From NCBI GenBank assembly GCA_017937125.1, contig JAGBEH010000007.1, forward strand, positions 248,001 to 312,000: a stretch of 64,000 nucleotides of DNA, written 5' to 3'. Below the pieces are notes generated by a model, which was given only the letters and a program-made list of their open reading frames with translations, was not told the origin of the DNA and made no database searches. Position 1 is the first letter of the stretch; every line of letters begins with the position of its first letter. Source of the DNA: Alistipes sp. (lineage in GTDB: Bacteria > Bacteroidota > Bacteroidia > Bacteroidales > Rikenellaceae). Shown here piece by piece: positions 1 to 9,433 of this stretch. The position numbers and the translations under genes were made by a program.

Positions 1-93
1 CCGTGCCACGAGTATCTGCCCATTCCCGACAAGCAGGTGACCTATTCGGGATATATGCTCGACAACAAGGAGTACAATAAATACGGTATGTAA
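1..93 (+). CDS. C-terminal tail of a SusD/RagB-like lipoprotein (partial)
   Basis: An open frame runs from the first base to TAA at 91-93 and gives the last 30 residues of a protein. The stretch HEYLPIPDKQV resembles the conserved end of SusD-family proteins, where an L-(F/W)-P-I-P motif precedes a short tail; the complete SusD at 35504-37111 ends with a comparable VFPIPASE segment. The gene is followed after 20 bases by a BACON lipoprotein, the usual order in a Sus-type locus. Only the tail is visible, so family membership is an inference from a short motif plus context. Confidence 0.55.
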   Translation, partial: PCHEYLPIPDKQVTYSGYMLDNKEYNKYGM

Positions 94-113
94 CTTAAAA
101 TTAAGATCAGACA

Positions 114-1154
114 ATGAAAAACAAGATATATGCCGCACTTCGGGCCGCAGCGGTTGCGGTATTCCTGCTCTCGGCGGGCGGATGCCGTCAGACTTACGAA
201 CTGAAGCTGCCGCTCTCGACCAGCACGAATGAGATACTGGTCACGAAGGAGGCGGGAACGGCCTATTTTATGGTCTATTCCACGCACGACTGGTCGGTGG
301 AATTCGACCGTCCGATAAGCTGGGCCACTATGTCGCCGACCCGCGGCTCCGACAACGGCCAGGTGCTTATAACTTATGATATGAATTCCGACCTTTCGCG
401 AGGGGTGGATATAATCATCCGATCGGGCGGCAGGGAGCGCACCGTCTACTTCGCGCAGGCGACGGGTATGAGCGACCCCGTTTACGCTTTCGTCAGCAGG
501 ACGCTCGGCATTTTGAAGGATGCGATCGACGTCTCCGTGGATGTTACCACCAATCTTACCGATGATGACATCGCACTGGCCGAATGTTCGGTCGTTTACG
601 GCGACGACGGCGACGAGTGGATAGACAATATCGTCGTCGGGCGCGACAAGGTCGCACTCTCCGTCAGTGCCAATACCACGGGCTTCGACCGTATGGCCGA
701 ATTGAGGGTGGAGATTTCCGGAGCATACGAGGGCGAAGGCATTTCCACTTCGCTGTGGATTACCCAGAGCGCCGAGGAGGCGTATGTACGTTTCGGGTCC
801 GACAGTTACGACGTAAAACCCGAGGGCGAGGAGATTGCTCTGCCGTTCCGGTCCAATTTCGCACAGTCCGCGCTGTACGACTATACGGTTACCTGTACGG
901 TCGTCGGCGAGAACGATTCTGATGTGACATGGCTGTCGGATGTTACGGTAGACGGTTCCGTGCTGCGGGCCGTGGCCGCTCCCAACAAGTACGAACCGCG
1001 CAAGGCATACCTTACGCTGCATTTCGTCGATGAGAACGGCGTTACGCATTCGGGCAATACGCTTATGCTGTCGCAGCTGAAAACTACGGCCGGAATCGTC
1101 GATGGCGATAACGGTGACGGTGAGGAACCGAAGGATCCCGAGACCGATTTCTAA
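114..1154 (+). CDS. Surface lipoprotein with BACON-like repeats
   Basis: This 346-residue protein has a lipoprotein signal (basic start, hydrophobic stretch, LLSAGGC with lipidation at about Cys24). After it come three beta-rich repeats of roughly 90-100 residues, each ending in a strand with (W/Y)-hydrophobic-(T/A)-Q (FAQA near 120, WITQ near 220, LSQL near 325). This is the pattern of BACON domains, immunoglobulin-like modules that often space or bind glycan-active proteins on the Bacteroidetes surface. It lies 20 bases behind the SusD tail and 18 bases before the next lipoprotein, so it is probably an outer-membrane accessory protein of this Sus-type locus. No catalytic motif was seen and the ligand is unknown. 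Confidence 0.75.
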   Translation: MKNKIYAALRAAAVAVFLLSAGGCRQTYELKLPLSTSTNEILVTKEAGTAYFMVYSTHDWSVEFDRPISWATMSPTRGSDNGQVLITYDMNSDLSRGVDIIIRSGGRERTVYFAQATGMSDPVYAFVSRTLGILKDAIDVSVDVTTNLTDDDIALAECSVVYGDDGDEWIDNIVVGRDKVALSVSANTTGFDRMAELRVEISGAYEGEGISTSLWITQSAEEAYVRFGSDSYDVKPEGEEIALPFRSNFAQSALYDYTVTCTVVGENDSDVTWLSDVTVDGSVLRAVAAPNKYEPRKAYLTLHFVDENGVTHSGNTLMLSQLKTTAGIVDGDNGDGEEPKDPETDF

Positions 1155-1172
1155 CCTTAAAACAGCAAGATT

Positions 1173-3359
1173 ATGAAAAAGATATTGTTATATACGACTG
1201 CCGCGGCGATGATGTCCGTCGCTGCGGGCTGTAATGCCGATATTGCCGATGATGGTTCGCCGTCGGGTTCCGACGGCGCTGCAAAGGCGGGACGCATCGA
1301 GGCTCTTATCGATGACGAGACGACCTGCGATGTGCGCAACTCGCTTACCGACAAGGACGGCGAGCGCTATATCCTCTGGAGCGAGGGCGATGTCATCGGT
1401 ATCTTCGGCTCTGCCGCGGGCCGCAACGTAGCGGCTACCGTAGACCCCGAATTCGTCGGCACGCGCCGCGCGGTTTTCGACTATCTGGGCGATGTCGAAG
1501 GCATCTTCTGCGGATACTATCCCTATAATGCGAATGCGTCTATCAACGGCGATGTCCTCACCACTGCATTGCCTGCGCGGCAGACATACTCGCCGACGAG
1601 CGTGTTCGCTTCGAATACGACCATTATGGCGGGCTATGTACGCGGCGAGGAGAATGTCCTCGAATTCAAAAACGCCTGCGCCATCTTGGAGATACAGCTC
1701 ACGGGAAGCGAGCTCATCAAGTCCTTGTCTCTGACGAGCGGGTCGCAGCCTCTTGCGGGCAACGGCTCGGTCAATCTGCGCGACGAGCAGCCCGTTTTCA
1801 AAATCAGGAGCGCCGATACGAGCGCACAATATTGCATTACGCTGGATTTGGGCGAGGGCGTGAGGCTGACCTCCGCTCCTACGCCGTTCTACTTTGTGGT
1901 TCCTGCGGGTACGTACGACGATCTGACACTCGTTACCGAAGGCGAGGGCTTCGTCTGCCACCGTCGTTCCGTCGCATCGCATACTCTGCAAGTACGCCAT
2001 ATCGCTCCTATGAAGCCTATCGAGGTGAAACGTCCGTCGCTCGATGCGGCTGTCGATCTGTCGGTCGGGGGCACATCCAACTGCTACCTCGTCTCGCCGT
2101 CGTCCGAAGCCAAAACCTATTCGTTCGACGCCAAGCTTGTAGACGGCACGGCCGTCGGCGGCGGTGTCATTGCCGACTACCTGTGGAAATCGTCCGAAAA
2201 CCTTATCGGCGACATAGTTTACGATGCCGCAAGCGGCAAGATAGGCTTCACTGTAGGTGCCGATGTCAGCGGAAATGCCCTGATATCGCTTCTCGACGAC
2301 AAGGGTACGGCCGTGTGGAGCTGGCACATCTGGGTGTCGGACATAGAGGAACAGACGTTCGGCAGTCCTGCCCTTACTTTCCTCGACCGTGCCATAGGTG
2401 CTACGTACGCTCCCAAATCCGTCGAGGACGTGAAGAACCTCGACGGCGTTACGGCTGCCCGTACGGGCGGTATGATGTACCAGTGGGGACGCAACATTCC
2501 GTTCCCCGGGGCCGAGACGTTCGACCATCATACCGAACGCTATGAAAGCGGCACGACGGGCGGCGATTACAGCGATGCGACCAATAAGGACGGTGTCGCT
2601 TACGGCAAAAAGTGCTTTACTGCGTGGACTCGGAAGATGATCTTCAACAAACGCTATCCCGAGTACGGTGCTTTCGAGATGCGCAATCTCTATAAGACCG
2701 CCGCAGAAATGGCCGCATATCCGCTGTCGTTCAACAAGCTGTTCGCAAACAGATCTGCCGTTGCGGGAGGTTCGTGGGCTTCGGATGCCTTCGTTACGAG
2801 CGGCGACGCACGCTGGGGCGAGCAGAAGACCAATACCGACCCGTGCCCCGTCGGCTACCGTGTTCCCGAACACGACGAACTGTTTTATTTCCGCAACGAC
2901 AATCTGGCCGACGGAGGGTATTACAAGTATACACACAACAATCTGAACAACACTACCGGCCGCGATTACGGCGGTTATGTTACGACCACTACCGGCGAGT
3001 TCATCTGGATGCCGCGTTCGGGATTCCGCACGTCGGGTTATAACAATGCCAACAGCAACGGTTGGTCGGGTACGCTGACGGCCGTAGGCACCTATGCGAG
3101 CGGCAATGCAACCGGTAGAACCGAAGCGGGCAACGTCTGCTGGTGGACATACAAGAAAGACGATACGGCCGCATCTTTGGCCGCGGCGCCCAACGGCTGG
3201 CACAATAAGGCGGCGGCCGTATCGGGCGACGTTTACCAGCGCTTCCTCATTATGATAGGTGCGGGCAATTGCTTCTATCAGGAGACCGGAGCATCGTGGT
3301 GGAGCGTCCACGCTTCCGCTACGGCTTGCGAGGTACGATGCGTAAAACAAACGAATTAA
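1173..3359 (+). CDS. Lipoprotein: fimbrillin-like N-terminus with FISUMP-type C-terminal domain
   Basis: The 728-residue protein has a lipobox near Cys20 (SVAAGC). Residues about 35-290 resemble the fimbrillin/Mfa-like family: a start rich in short beta strands, SEGDVIGIFG, then a G-Y-Y-P-Y segment and LPARQTYSPTS. A middle Ig-like part (about 295-400) follows. The C-terminal 330 residues hold a WGRN segment and DPCPVGYRVPEHDEL, the signature of the Fibrobacter succinogenes major paralogous (FISUMP) domain. Such proteins are surface-exposed and probably ligand-binding or adhesive; none of this shows catalysis. It is spaced 18 bases from its upstream and 13 bases from its downstream neighbour, consistent with one operon. 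Confidence 0.7.
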   Translation: MKKILLYTTAAAMMSVAAGCNADIADDGSPSGSDGAAKAGRIEALIDDETTCDVRNSLTDKDGERYILWSEGDVIGIFGSAAGRNVAATVDPEFVGTRRAVFDYLGDVEGIFCGYYPYNANASINGDVLTTALPARQTYSPTSVFASNTTIMAGYVRGEENVLEFKNACAILEIQLTGSELIKSLSLTSGSQPLAGNGSVNLRDEQPVFKIRSADTSAQYCITLDLGEGVRLTSAPTPFYFVVPAGTYDDLTLVTEGEGFVCHRRSVASHTLQVRHIAPMKPIEVKRPSLDAAVDLSVGGTSNCYLVSPSSEAKTYSFDAKLVDGTAVGGGVIADYLWKSSENLIGDIVYDAASGKIGFTVGADVSGNALISLLDDKGTAVWSWHIWVSDIEEQTFGSPALTFLDRAIGATYAPKSVEDVKNLDGVTAARTGGMMYQWGRNIPFPGAETFDHHTERYESGTTGGDYSDATNKDGVAYGKKCFTAWTRKMIFNKRYPEYGAFEMRNLYKTAAEMAAYPLSFNKLFANRSAVAGGSWASDAFVTSGDARWGEQKTNTDPCPVGYRVPEHDELFYFRNDNLADGGYYKYTHNNLNNTTGRDYGGYVTTTTGEFIWMPRSGFRTSGYNNANSNGWSGTLTAVGTYASGNATGRTEAGNVCWWTYKKDDTAASLAAAPNGWHNKAAAVSGDVYQRFLIMIGAGNCFYQETGASWWSVHASATACEVRCVKQTN

Positions 3360-3372
3360 AACATAAGCGAAT

Positions 3373-5646
3373 ATGAATAAATATATGAACAGAATTTTTG
3401 CCGCGCTCATCGGCTTTGCCGCCGTTGCGTCGTTGTCGTCCTGCGAAGTCGAGGAGGCGACGGTTTACGACGGCTGCGAGCTCGGTGCGGAAAAGAAGCA
3501 TTTCGAGGTTACGGCCGAAGCGGGCAGTGTCGATGTCGATGTGTGGTCGAATACCGCCTATCGCATACGTCCGCTCAATCGTGCCGACTGGGCATCGTAT
3601 CCCGCGACCTGTAGCGGAACAGACGGATTTACGGTCGTATACGAAGAGAATACGGAGTTCCCGCGTATGGCGACTTTGTGCCTTGCCGTGGACGAGGAGC
3701 GCCAGTACGATACGGTCTATATCAAGCAGGCGGGCGTGAAAGTCCCAGAACTCAAAATCGTAGATGCGGGCGTCGCGGTTGCGGGCAGCCCCGAGGGGGT
3801 GGCTGCGGCCAATCCCGTGAAGGTGCCGTTCGAAACCAATATCCCTGCGGATGAAATCGAACATACGCTCGTGTATACGGAGGGCGACGGAGGCTGGATC
3901 CATAACCTCGAGTTCACCGACGAGGGTATCCTCGTGTTCGATGTCGATGCGAATCCGAGCGAAACCGAGGTGCGCAAGGCGTCGGTAGCGTTGTCGTTCA
4001 TCGATGGGTGGGACAACAAGGTCGAGAGCGTCTGCTATATCACGCAGGCGAATGCCGCCGACAAAACAGGCACCGAGCAGACTTTCGGGCAGGTGCGTGC
4101 CCTCGGCACCGAGGACGGCTACCGCATCGGCAGCAACATCATCATCGAGGGTTTCGTGGTCAGCGACCCCGCATCGGGCAATATGGGCGACAACGAGCAG
4201 ATGACCACTTCGTATATCGACTATAATGTCTGCAAGAAGACCGTTTATCTCGAAAGCATCGACGGAAAGTACGGCTTTATGCTGCGGACTTCGACTGTCG
4301 AGGACAATGTTTTCAAGCGCTATGACCGCGTGAAGTTGTGCCTTAACGGTGCGGTCATATACCGCAGGAACGATCCCGAGCATTACGATATACGCAATGT
4401 CACCTCGTCTATGATAGTCTCGTTGCAGTCGGGTACGGCATCGGATATTCCCGTAAAGAGTATGCACATCGATCAGCTGAAGGATGACGACATCTATACC
4501 TATGTCAAGCTCGAAGACTGCGAGCTGCCTGTCCGCAAGGGTCCTATGACGCCGCTGAACGAGGGTTATACCAATGCCGGCGGTGCCAACCGTACGGCCA
4601 AGGCGGCTATCCTCCTGCGCGACATAAACGGCGACGATATGTATGTCTATACCAATACCACCTGCCCCTATCGTCGTACGGGCAAGCGTTTGCCGTACGG
4701 TGCGGGGCCTATGTCGGGCATCATCGTCCACGAACTTTACACCCGTTTCGCCTATGCAGATAACGACAGCGGCAACGACGAGACCTACGGCAACATAGGC
4801 CGCTACCAGATCCGCCACGTGTCGTACGACGATTTCGGGATGAAGGACGATTTCAATGACGGATTCTCGGCCCTTCTGACCGAATTCCGCTATCTGGCGA
4901 ACGAGCGTCCGATGCAGATGTCTCCTACATACGGCAGCAACGGTTCTTTGGCTCATACCTATAGATATGCGAATACGGGAACTACCGCGATTCTGGGCAC
5001 TACGGATTACTCCTATCTGGGTCCCGTCGGGACGAATGCCAACTATTTCTTCGGCCAGCACTACGGCAACGAGAACGGTCTGGGCATCATTCTCGAAGAC
5101 GGCACCGACTGGAAGGCCGACGACAAGACGATCAATAACAGTCCCAGCGAACACAGAGGCAAGGGCCAGGTCCCTGCGGCCGTAGGATCGGCGTGGTATG
5201 CGTGGTACAACTGGAACAATGCCGCCGACAAACCCTATTACTGGGTAGTGGAGGTCTCGACGCGCAACGTCCGCACCGATGTACTCTCCTTGCAGGTAAG
5301 TATGCTCAACTATGTAAGTTCGGGCAAGTTCGGACCTCGCTACTACAATGTCGAGTGGTCGCGGACGGGGCTCGACAACGACTGGGAGTTCATCGAGCGC
5401 ATATCCGTTCCTGATGTCATACAGTGGACGCCCGCATCGCAATTGTGGCAGAGCGCAGGCTTCAAACCGATAAATGTTTCGCTTCCGTTGGATATGTTGG
5501 GTTACGATGTTGTATATTTGCGTATCTGTCCCGCATCGAAAGGCGGCGGAACATTGCTCGAGTATTATGTGGACAATGCCGAAGATTCGTGGACGATGCC
5601 TTGGTCGGGAATGAATTATCTGGCGATACGTTATAACAAACAGTAA
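3373..5646 (+). CDS. BACON plus DUF5689 surface lipoprotein
   Basis: The protein is 757 residues long with a lipobox VASLSSC near residue 24. Two BACON-like units (about 35-120, ending YIKQAG, and 120-225, ending YITQAN) are followed by a DUF5689-type region (about 230-470) recognisable by IIIEGFVVSD, Y-x-E-S-x-D-G-x-Y-G-F and DDDIYTYVKLEDCEL. The last 250 residues form a beta-rich, Trp-rich domain. DUF5689 has an OB-like fold and is frequent in Bacteroidetes surface loci; its biochemical role is not established. The next gene repeats the DUF5689 and C-terminal parts. A second ATG at 3385 would shorten the protein by four residues. Confidence 0.72.
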   Translation: MNKYMNRIFAALIGFAAVASLSSCEVEEATVYDGCELGAEKKHFEVTAEAGSVDVDVWSNTAYRIRPLNRADWASYPATCSGTDGFTVVYEENTEFPRMATLCLAVDEERQYDTVYIKQAGVKVPELKIVDAGVAVAGSPEGVAAANPVKVPFETNIPADEIEHTLVYTEGDGGWIHNLEFTDEGILVFDVDANPSETEVRKASVALSFIDGWDNKVESVCYITQANAADKTGTEQTFGQVRALGTEDGYRIGSNIIIEGFVVSDPASGNMGDNEQMTTSYIDYNVCKKTVYLESIDGKYGFMLRTSTVEDNVFKRYDRVKLCLNGAVIYRRNDPEHYDIRNVTSSMIVSLQSGTASDIPVKSMHIDQLKDDDIYTYVKLEDCELPVRKGPMTPLNEGYTNAGGANRTAKAAILLRDINGDDMYVYTNTTCPYRRTGKRLPYGAGPMSGIIVHELYTRFAYADNDSGNDETYGNIGRYQIRHVSYDDFGMKDDFNDGFSALLTEFRYLANERPMQMSPTYGSNGSLAHTYRYANTGTTAILGTTDYSYLGPVGTNANYFFGQHYGNENGLGIILEDGTDWKADDKTINNSPSEHRGKGQVPAAVGSAWYAWYNWNNAADKPYYWVVEVSTRNVRTDVLSLQVSMLNYVSSGKFGPRYYNVEWSRTGLDNDWEFIERISVPDVIQWTPASQLWQSAGFKPINVSLPLDMLGYDVVYLRICPASKGGGTLLEYYVDNAEDSWTMPWSGMNYLAIRYNKQ

Positions 5647-5648
5647 AT

Positions 5649-7238
5649 ATGACGATTAGAGTTTTTATATTGAGGGCGGCGATGCTTTTGACGGCATTCG
5701 CCGCCGTCATACCGTCTGCGGCGCAGCGAACGGTCTCCTTCGCCGAGTTGCGCGAAATGATCGACGGCGGTTTGAAGAGGGTCGGGGAGGATATGTTCAT
5801 CGAGGGCGTAGTCATCAGCGATGCGGGCAACCCCAACCTCGATCTCAACTACCCGCGCTATTATTCGGCCGTGAATACGGCCAATAACGACAGGCGCGCC
5901 TACATCGAGAGTCCCGACGGCAGGTACGGTTTCCGTCTGGGTTTCGACAAGACGAAGTCGGCGGCTATGCTGCCGCGTTACGCTACCGTGCGGCTGAACC
6001 TCAAAGGCGCGGTTCTGGAGCGTCTGGGGCCGAAACGTTACTCCATATACTCTTTGACGGCGGCCGGTATCGTCGATGTCCGCAAGGGTACGGCGTCCGA
6101 CCTTCCGGTCAAGATGCGTGCGATTTCGGAACTTACGGATGACGACGTCTATACTTTCGTTACGCTGAAAGATTGCGAGTTCGTATTCAAGGACGGTTCC
6201 TACTGCAATATCTACGAGACATACGCTCTGTCCACCGAGCTGAACAAGGGAACGGGCGCCAACAACGCTATGGACGGATGGGCGACGCTGCTCTGCGACT
6301 CGCATGCCTCCACGGTCTATATGCTCGTCAATTCGCGGTGTCAGTGGCGCCGCAACGGCAACGGTGTGCCCAAGGGTGCGGGCACGATAGGCGGCATCAT
6401 CGTCTATACACATATGCCTCGCTACGGCGGCAATGTCTTCGGACGCTATGAGATACGCCCGCTCGACCAGTATGATATACGTATGGAGTGGGACGAAGGC
6501 GGTTCCAATTACCGCACCGTAGCCGAATGGAACTGGAACGACGGTCGTGCCGAGTTCGCGACCGATAAGGGGAATCTCAAGACCGTGCGCACCGAGCGTA
6601 TCAAGGCCGACGTCGGAACGGGTATGCTCTCTTCGAAAGCTGGCGGCACGGCCGTTCGCAGCCGCGATATGAACAATCCCGCAGTCGAGACCTCCGCATC
6701 GGGGCGCGGCATCAAGGGGTGCCTGAACTACGGCGCTATGGGCATACGTACCGAGGCTTTCAACTGGTGGAACTGGGAGGAGGATCGCGGCAACGGCATC
6801 GAGGTCGAGTTTTCGACCGAAGGCATCTCGGGCGAAAATCTGATCTTCGCCTTCACCTTCTCGGCCGGCGACATCGTTGCCGACACGTCGTACGATTATC
6901 CCGTCTACTGGCGCGTCGATTGGTCCGTAGACGGTAAGACGTTCAACCGTGTCGGATCGCAGGACATAGTACTGCGTTCTCTGCCTTGGTGGTGGCGCAA
7001 CAACGTCGCGGGCAAGAACTACGAGACCTCTTTTGAAGCGGGGTTCGGATTCACCGAGCATATGGTGTCGCTTCCGCGGGAACTGTTCGGCCGAAAGCAG
7101 GTGATTGTACGTATCTCTCCCGCTCGCAGGAATGCGGCTACGCTGGCGATGGAGCAGAGCGATAAGGGGGCGCTGCGTCCCAACCTCAAGACACGCACAT
7201 ATGTCAATTTCGGCGCGATAGCCGTGAGATACAATTAA
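5649..7238 (+). CDS. Secreted DUF5689 protein, paralogue of the upstream gene
   Basis: This 529-residue protein begins with a cleavable signal (ends near PSAAQ, residue 26) without a lipobox cysteine, so it is probably periplasmic or secreted, not lipid-anchored. Residues 30-270 are DUF5689-like and match the upstream protein motif for motif (MFIEGVVISD, Y-I-E-S-P-D-G-R-Y-G-F, DDDVYTFVTLKDCEF). The C-terminal 250 residues repeat its Trp-rich beta domain, including the FGAIAVRYN ending compared with MNYLAIRYN. It starts 2 bases after the preceding stop, so translation is probably coupled. It looks like a duplication that lost the BACON units and the lipid anchor. Function unknown. Confidence 0.7.
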   Translation: MTIRVFILRAAMLLTAFAAVIPSAAQRTVSFAELREMIDGGLKRVGEDMFIEGVVISDAGNPNLDLNYPRYYSAVNTANNDRRAYIESPDGRYGFRLGFDKTKSAAMLPRYATVRLNLKGAVLERLGPKRYSIYSLTAAGIVDVRKGTASDLPVKMRAISELTDDDVYTFVTLKDCEFVFKDGSYCNIYETYALSTELNKGTGANNAMDGWATLLCDSHASTVYMLVNSRCQWRRNGNGVPKGAGTIGGIIVYTHMPRYGGNVFGRYEIRPLDQYDIRMEWDEGGSNYRTVAEWNWNDGRAEFATDKGNLKTVRTERIKADVGTGMLSSKAGGTAVRSRDMNNPAVETSASGRGIKGCLNYGAMGIRTEAFNWWNWEEDRGNGIEVEFSTEGISGENLIFAFTFSAGDIVADTSYDYPVYWRVDWSVDGKTFNRVGSQDIVLRSLPWWWRNNVAGKNYETSFEAGFGFTEHMVSLPRELFGRKQVIVRISPARRNAATLAMEQSDKGALRPNLKTRTYVNFGAIAVRYN

Positions 7239-7250
7239 ACGAGTGTTATT

Positions 7251-9359
7251 ATGCGAAAGAACAGAATATTTTTATCGTTGGCATTCTCCTGCCTGCTTTT
7301 CACAGCCGAAGCGCAGGACGCCGTTTACGGCACCGACAGGCGTCCCGACCCCGCAGCGGAGAAGATCGCCGTGAATACTGCGGCATCGGTGCGACTTAAG
7401 GATGCCGATTATTGCAAGGTCTCGAGCATCGCCGTCACCCCTTCGGGACGCATATGGATGGGGCGTGTCGGCGGCGGCGACAATGCCGATGCCTACGTGG
7501 TGCTCTCTTACAGCGATACGCGCGGCAAGTCGTGGGTAGAGACCGCCGGCGTAATCGACCCCCACGATAATACGTTGCCCGAGAAGCGCTCGGCGAATAA
7601 TCCCGTTCTGTGGTGCTCGCCGAACGGCGATCTGTGGCTGTTCTATACGGTTTCTATGGGCTATTTCGACGGCCGCGGATCGTTGCAGGCCGCCGTTTGC
7701 CGCAATCCCGACGACGCTTCGCCCGTATGGGACGAACCTGCCGTGTTGGGGGCAGGTATCTGCGGAGGCCGACCTTTAGTGCTCAATAACGGCCGTTGGG
7801 TGCTGCCCGCGGCGCTTTGGGGGCGCGATGCGATAGGGTACAATCTCGACAGCTATTCGAAAGCCGTCATCGACGGGAGGTCCGCAACCTCCCCTTATGC
7901 CGAAGCCTACCGCGAACTCGATTCCGAACGCGGTTCGGGTGTCTATATCTCCAACGACAAGGGGACTACGTGGAGGAGCAATCTCGGTGTCGTGAAAACG
8001 CCCGAGAAGGTCGAGGCATGCTACAACAATCCGTCGCTCATCGTCCGCAATAACGGCGAGCTGATGATGCTGACCAACTCGTGCGGCACTGCCTGGTGTT
8101 ACGGCTCCGTGTCGCGCGACTGGGGCAGGACATGGTCGCCTGCGTCTAAATTCATCCTCCATCCCGACCGCCGCATCTCCGTTACGAGACTTGCGAGCGG
8201 CAAGTGGCTTATGGTGCGCAACGGACGCTTCGACCGGATGCTTTATCACGAAGCCGACGGTCTCTATGCTTACCTGTCGGATGACGGCGGCGCTACGTGG
8301 TACGGTGGCCTGTGTATCGACGGACGTCAGGATACGACAGATCCCTGCGTGGATCAGGCGGCCGACGGAACGATATATGTCGCATATAACTATGATTTGG
8401 AGCGTAAATGCGATATACGGTTCGCCGTTACGTCCGAGCGCGAGATCGATAATGCGTCGGCATTGTCCGTCGCCGAGGCGTCTCAGGTGCGCACCGTTAT
8501 GACTGCGGGACGCGCTGCCGCATCGGCTGCCGCCGACCTGAAGCGGCTGAATGCCCCGAAGAAACAGTGGGCCTCGGAGACGCTGCGTATCGCTACGTAT
8601 AACATACAGTATAAAAATTCCATTTGGGATAAGCGTTTGTATGCTCTCGAACGCATCTTCCCCGAGTATGATTTCGATATTGTCGGCACACAGGAGCCTT
8701 TCCTGTCGCAAATCGAAGATATGATGGCCTTTCTGGGCGACAAGTACGACTGGATAGGCAGCTGTATTTCGGGCAATAACAAGGACCGCAACAGGCATTT
8801 CAACCCGATATTCTACCGCAAGGACCGTCTCGAATTGCTCGAGTGGGGCACGGAGTGGTTCTCGGAGAAACCTGCAACCCCGGGTTACGGAGCTTATTCG
8901 GCACGCCAGTTCGTCTGGGGGCATTTCCGCGACAGGAAGACGGGCAAGGAGTTTTACCATTTCAATTCGCATTTCGACCATCTCGGCCGCGAAGCCAAGG
9001 AGCAGAGCGCACGTATTCTGGTCGGGAAAGCGCGGGAGATAGCGAACGGTATGCCTGCATTCTTCACGGGCGACTTCAACAGCGACGAGGCGAGCGAGCC
9101 GTACCGCATAATCGTTTCTTCGGGGTTCATAGACGATACGTTGAACGCTGTTTCGGACCCCGTGAATGCCGAGTATTTCTCTATGAGCAACTACAAGCCG
9201 ATGAATACCGTTCCCAAGAACGGCAAACACATCGATCATATTTTCTTCACCCCCGCCAATTCGCGTGCTTTGAGCTGGCAGTTGATTACGTCGAGCTATG
9301 ACGGCAATTTCGGTTCCGACCACCTGCCGATTATGGTCGAGTGGAAGATTGCCAACTGA
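7251..9359 (+). CDS. Secreted two-domain protein: sialidase-fold (BNR) module fused to an EEP phosphatase/nuclease
   Basis: The protein has 702 residues and a signal peptide ending near FTAEAQ. Residues 30-410 form a six-bladed sialidase-type propeller carrying four Asp boxes (SYSDTRGKSW, SNDKGTTW, SRDWGRTW, SDDGGATW). The usual RIP arginine motif near the start is not seen (DYCKVSSIAV stands in its place), so true sialidase activity is doubtful. Residues 438-702 are an endonuclease/exonuclease/phosphatase domain with all expected metal and catalytic motifs: TYNIQY, TQEP, FNSHFDH, TGDFNSD, KHIDHIFF and GSDHLP. Together they suggest a secreted enzyme that handles a phosphorylated glycan, lipid or nucleic acid. 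It is the last gene before a strong terminator. Confidence 0.75.
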   Translation: MRKNRIFLSLAFSCLLFTAEAQDAVYGTDRRPDPAAEKIAVNTAASVRLKDADYCKVSSIAVTPSGRIWMGRVGGGDNADAYVVLSYSDTRGKSWVETAGVIDPHDNTLPEKRSANNPVLWCSPNGDLWLFYTVSMGYFDGRGSLQAAVCRNPDDASPVWDEPAVLGAGICGGRPLVLNNGRWVLPAALWGRDAIGYNLDSYSKAVIDGRSATSPYAEAYRELDSERGSGVYISNDKGTTWRSNLGVVKTPEKVEACYNNPSLIVRNNGELMMLTNSCGTAWCYGSVSRDWGRTWSPASKFILHPDRRISVTRLASGKWLMVRNGRFDRMLYHEADGLYAYLSDDGGATWYGGLCIDGRQDTTDPCVDQAADGTIYVAYNYDLERKCDIRFAVTSEREIDNASALSVAEASQVRTVMTAGRAAASAAADLKRLNAPKKQWASETLRIATYNIQYKNSIWDKRLYALERIFPEYDFDIVGTQEPFLSQIEDMMAFLGDKYDWIGSCISGNNKDRNRHFNPIFYRKDRLELLEWGTEWFSEKPATPGYGAYSARQFVWGHFRDRKTGKEFYHFNSHFDHLGREAKEQSARILVGKAREIANGMPAFFTGDFNSDEASEPYRIIVSSGFIDDTLNAVSDPVNAEYFSMSNYKPMNTVPKNGKHIDHIFFTPANSRALSWQLITSSYDGNFGSDHLPIMVEWKIAN

Positions 9360-9380
9360 TGCCTCGGGACCGTATGTTTT

Positions 9381-9410
9381 CAGCCGCAGCGAAACTGCGG
9401 CTGTTTTTTT
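9381..9410 (+). terminator. Rho-independent terminator of the first locus
   Basis: A perfect 9-bp stem (CAGCCGCAG at 9381-9389, CTGCGGCTG at 9395-9403) with a 5-base loop is followed directly by seven T. It lies 21 bases after the stop of the sialidase/EEP gene. Confidence 0.93.
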
Positions 9411-9433
9411 GCGTCCGTATCGACAGCGTTAAT

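Noticed and set aside
3319..5442. 707-codon antisense frame opposite the BACON/DUF5689 gene
   Set aside because: Shadow of a certain plus-strand gene, with no signal peptide or family motif of its own.
7251..8560. True sialidase (GH33) call for the propeller
   Set aside because: Asp boxes are present but the RIP arginine motif is not visible, so only the fold is claimed.
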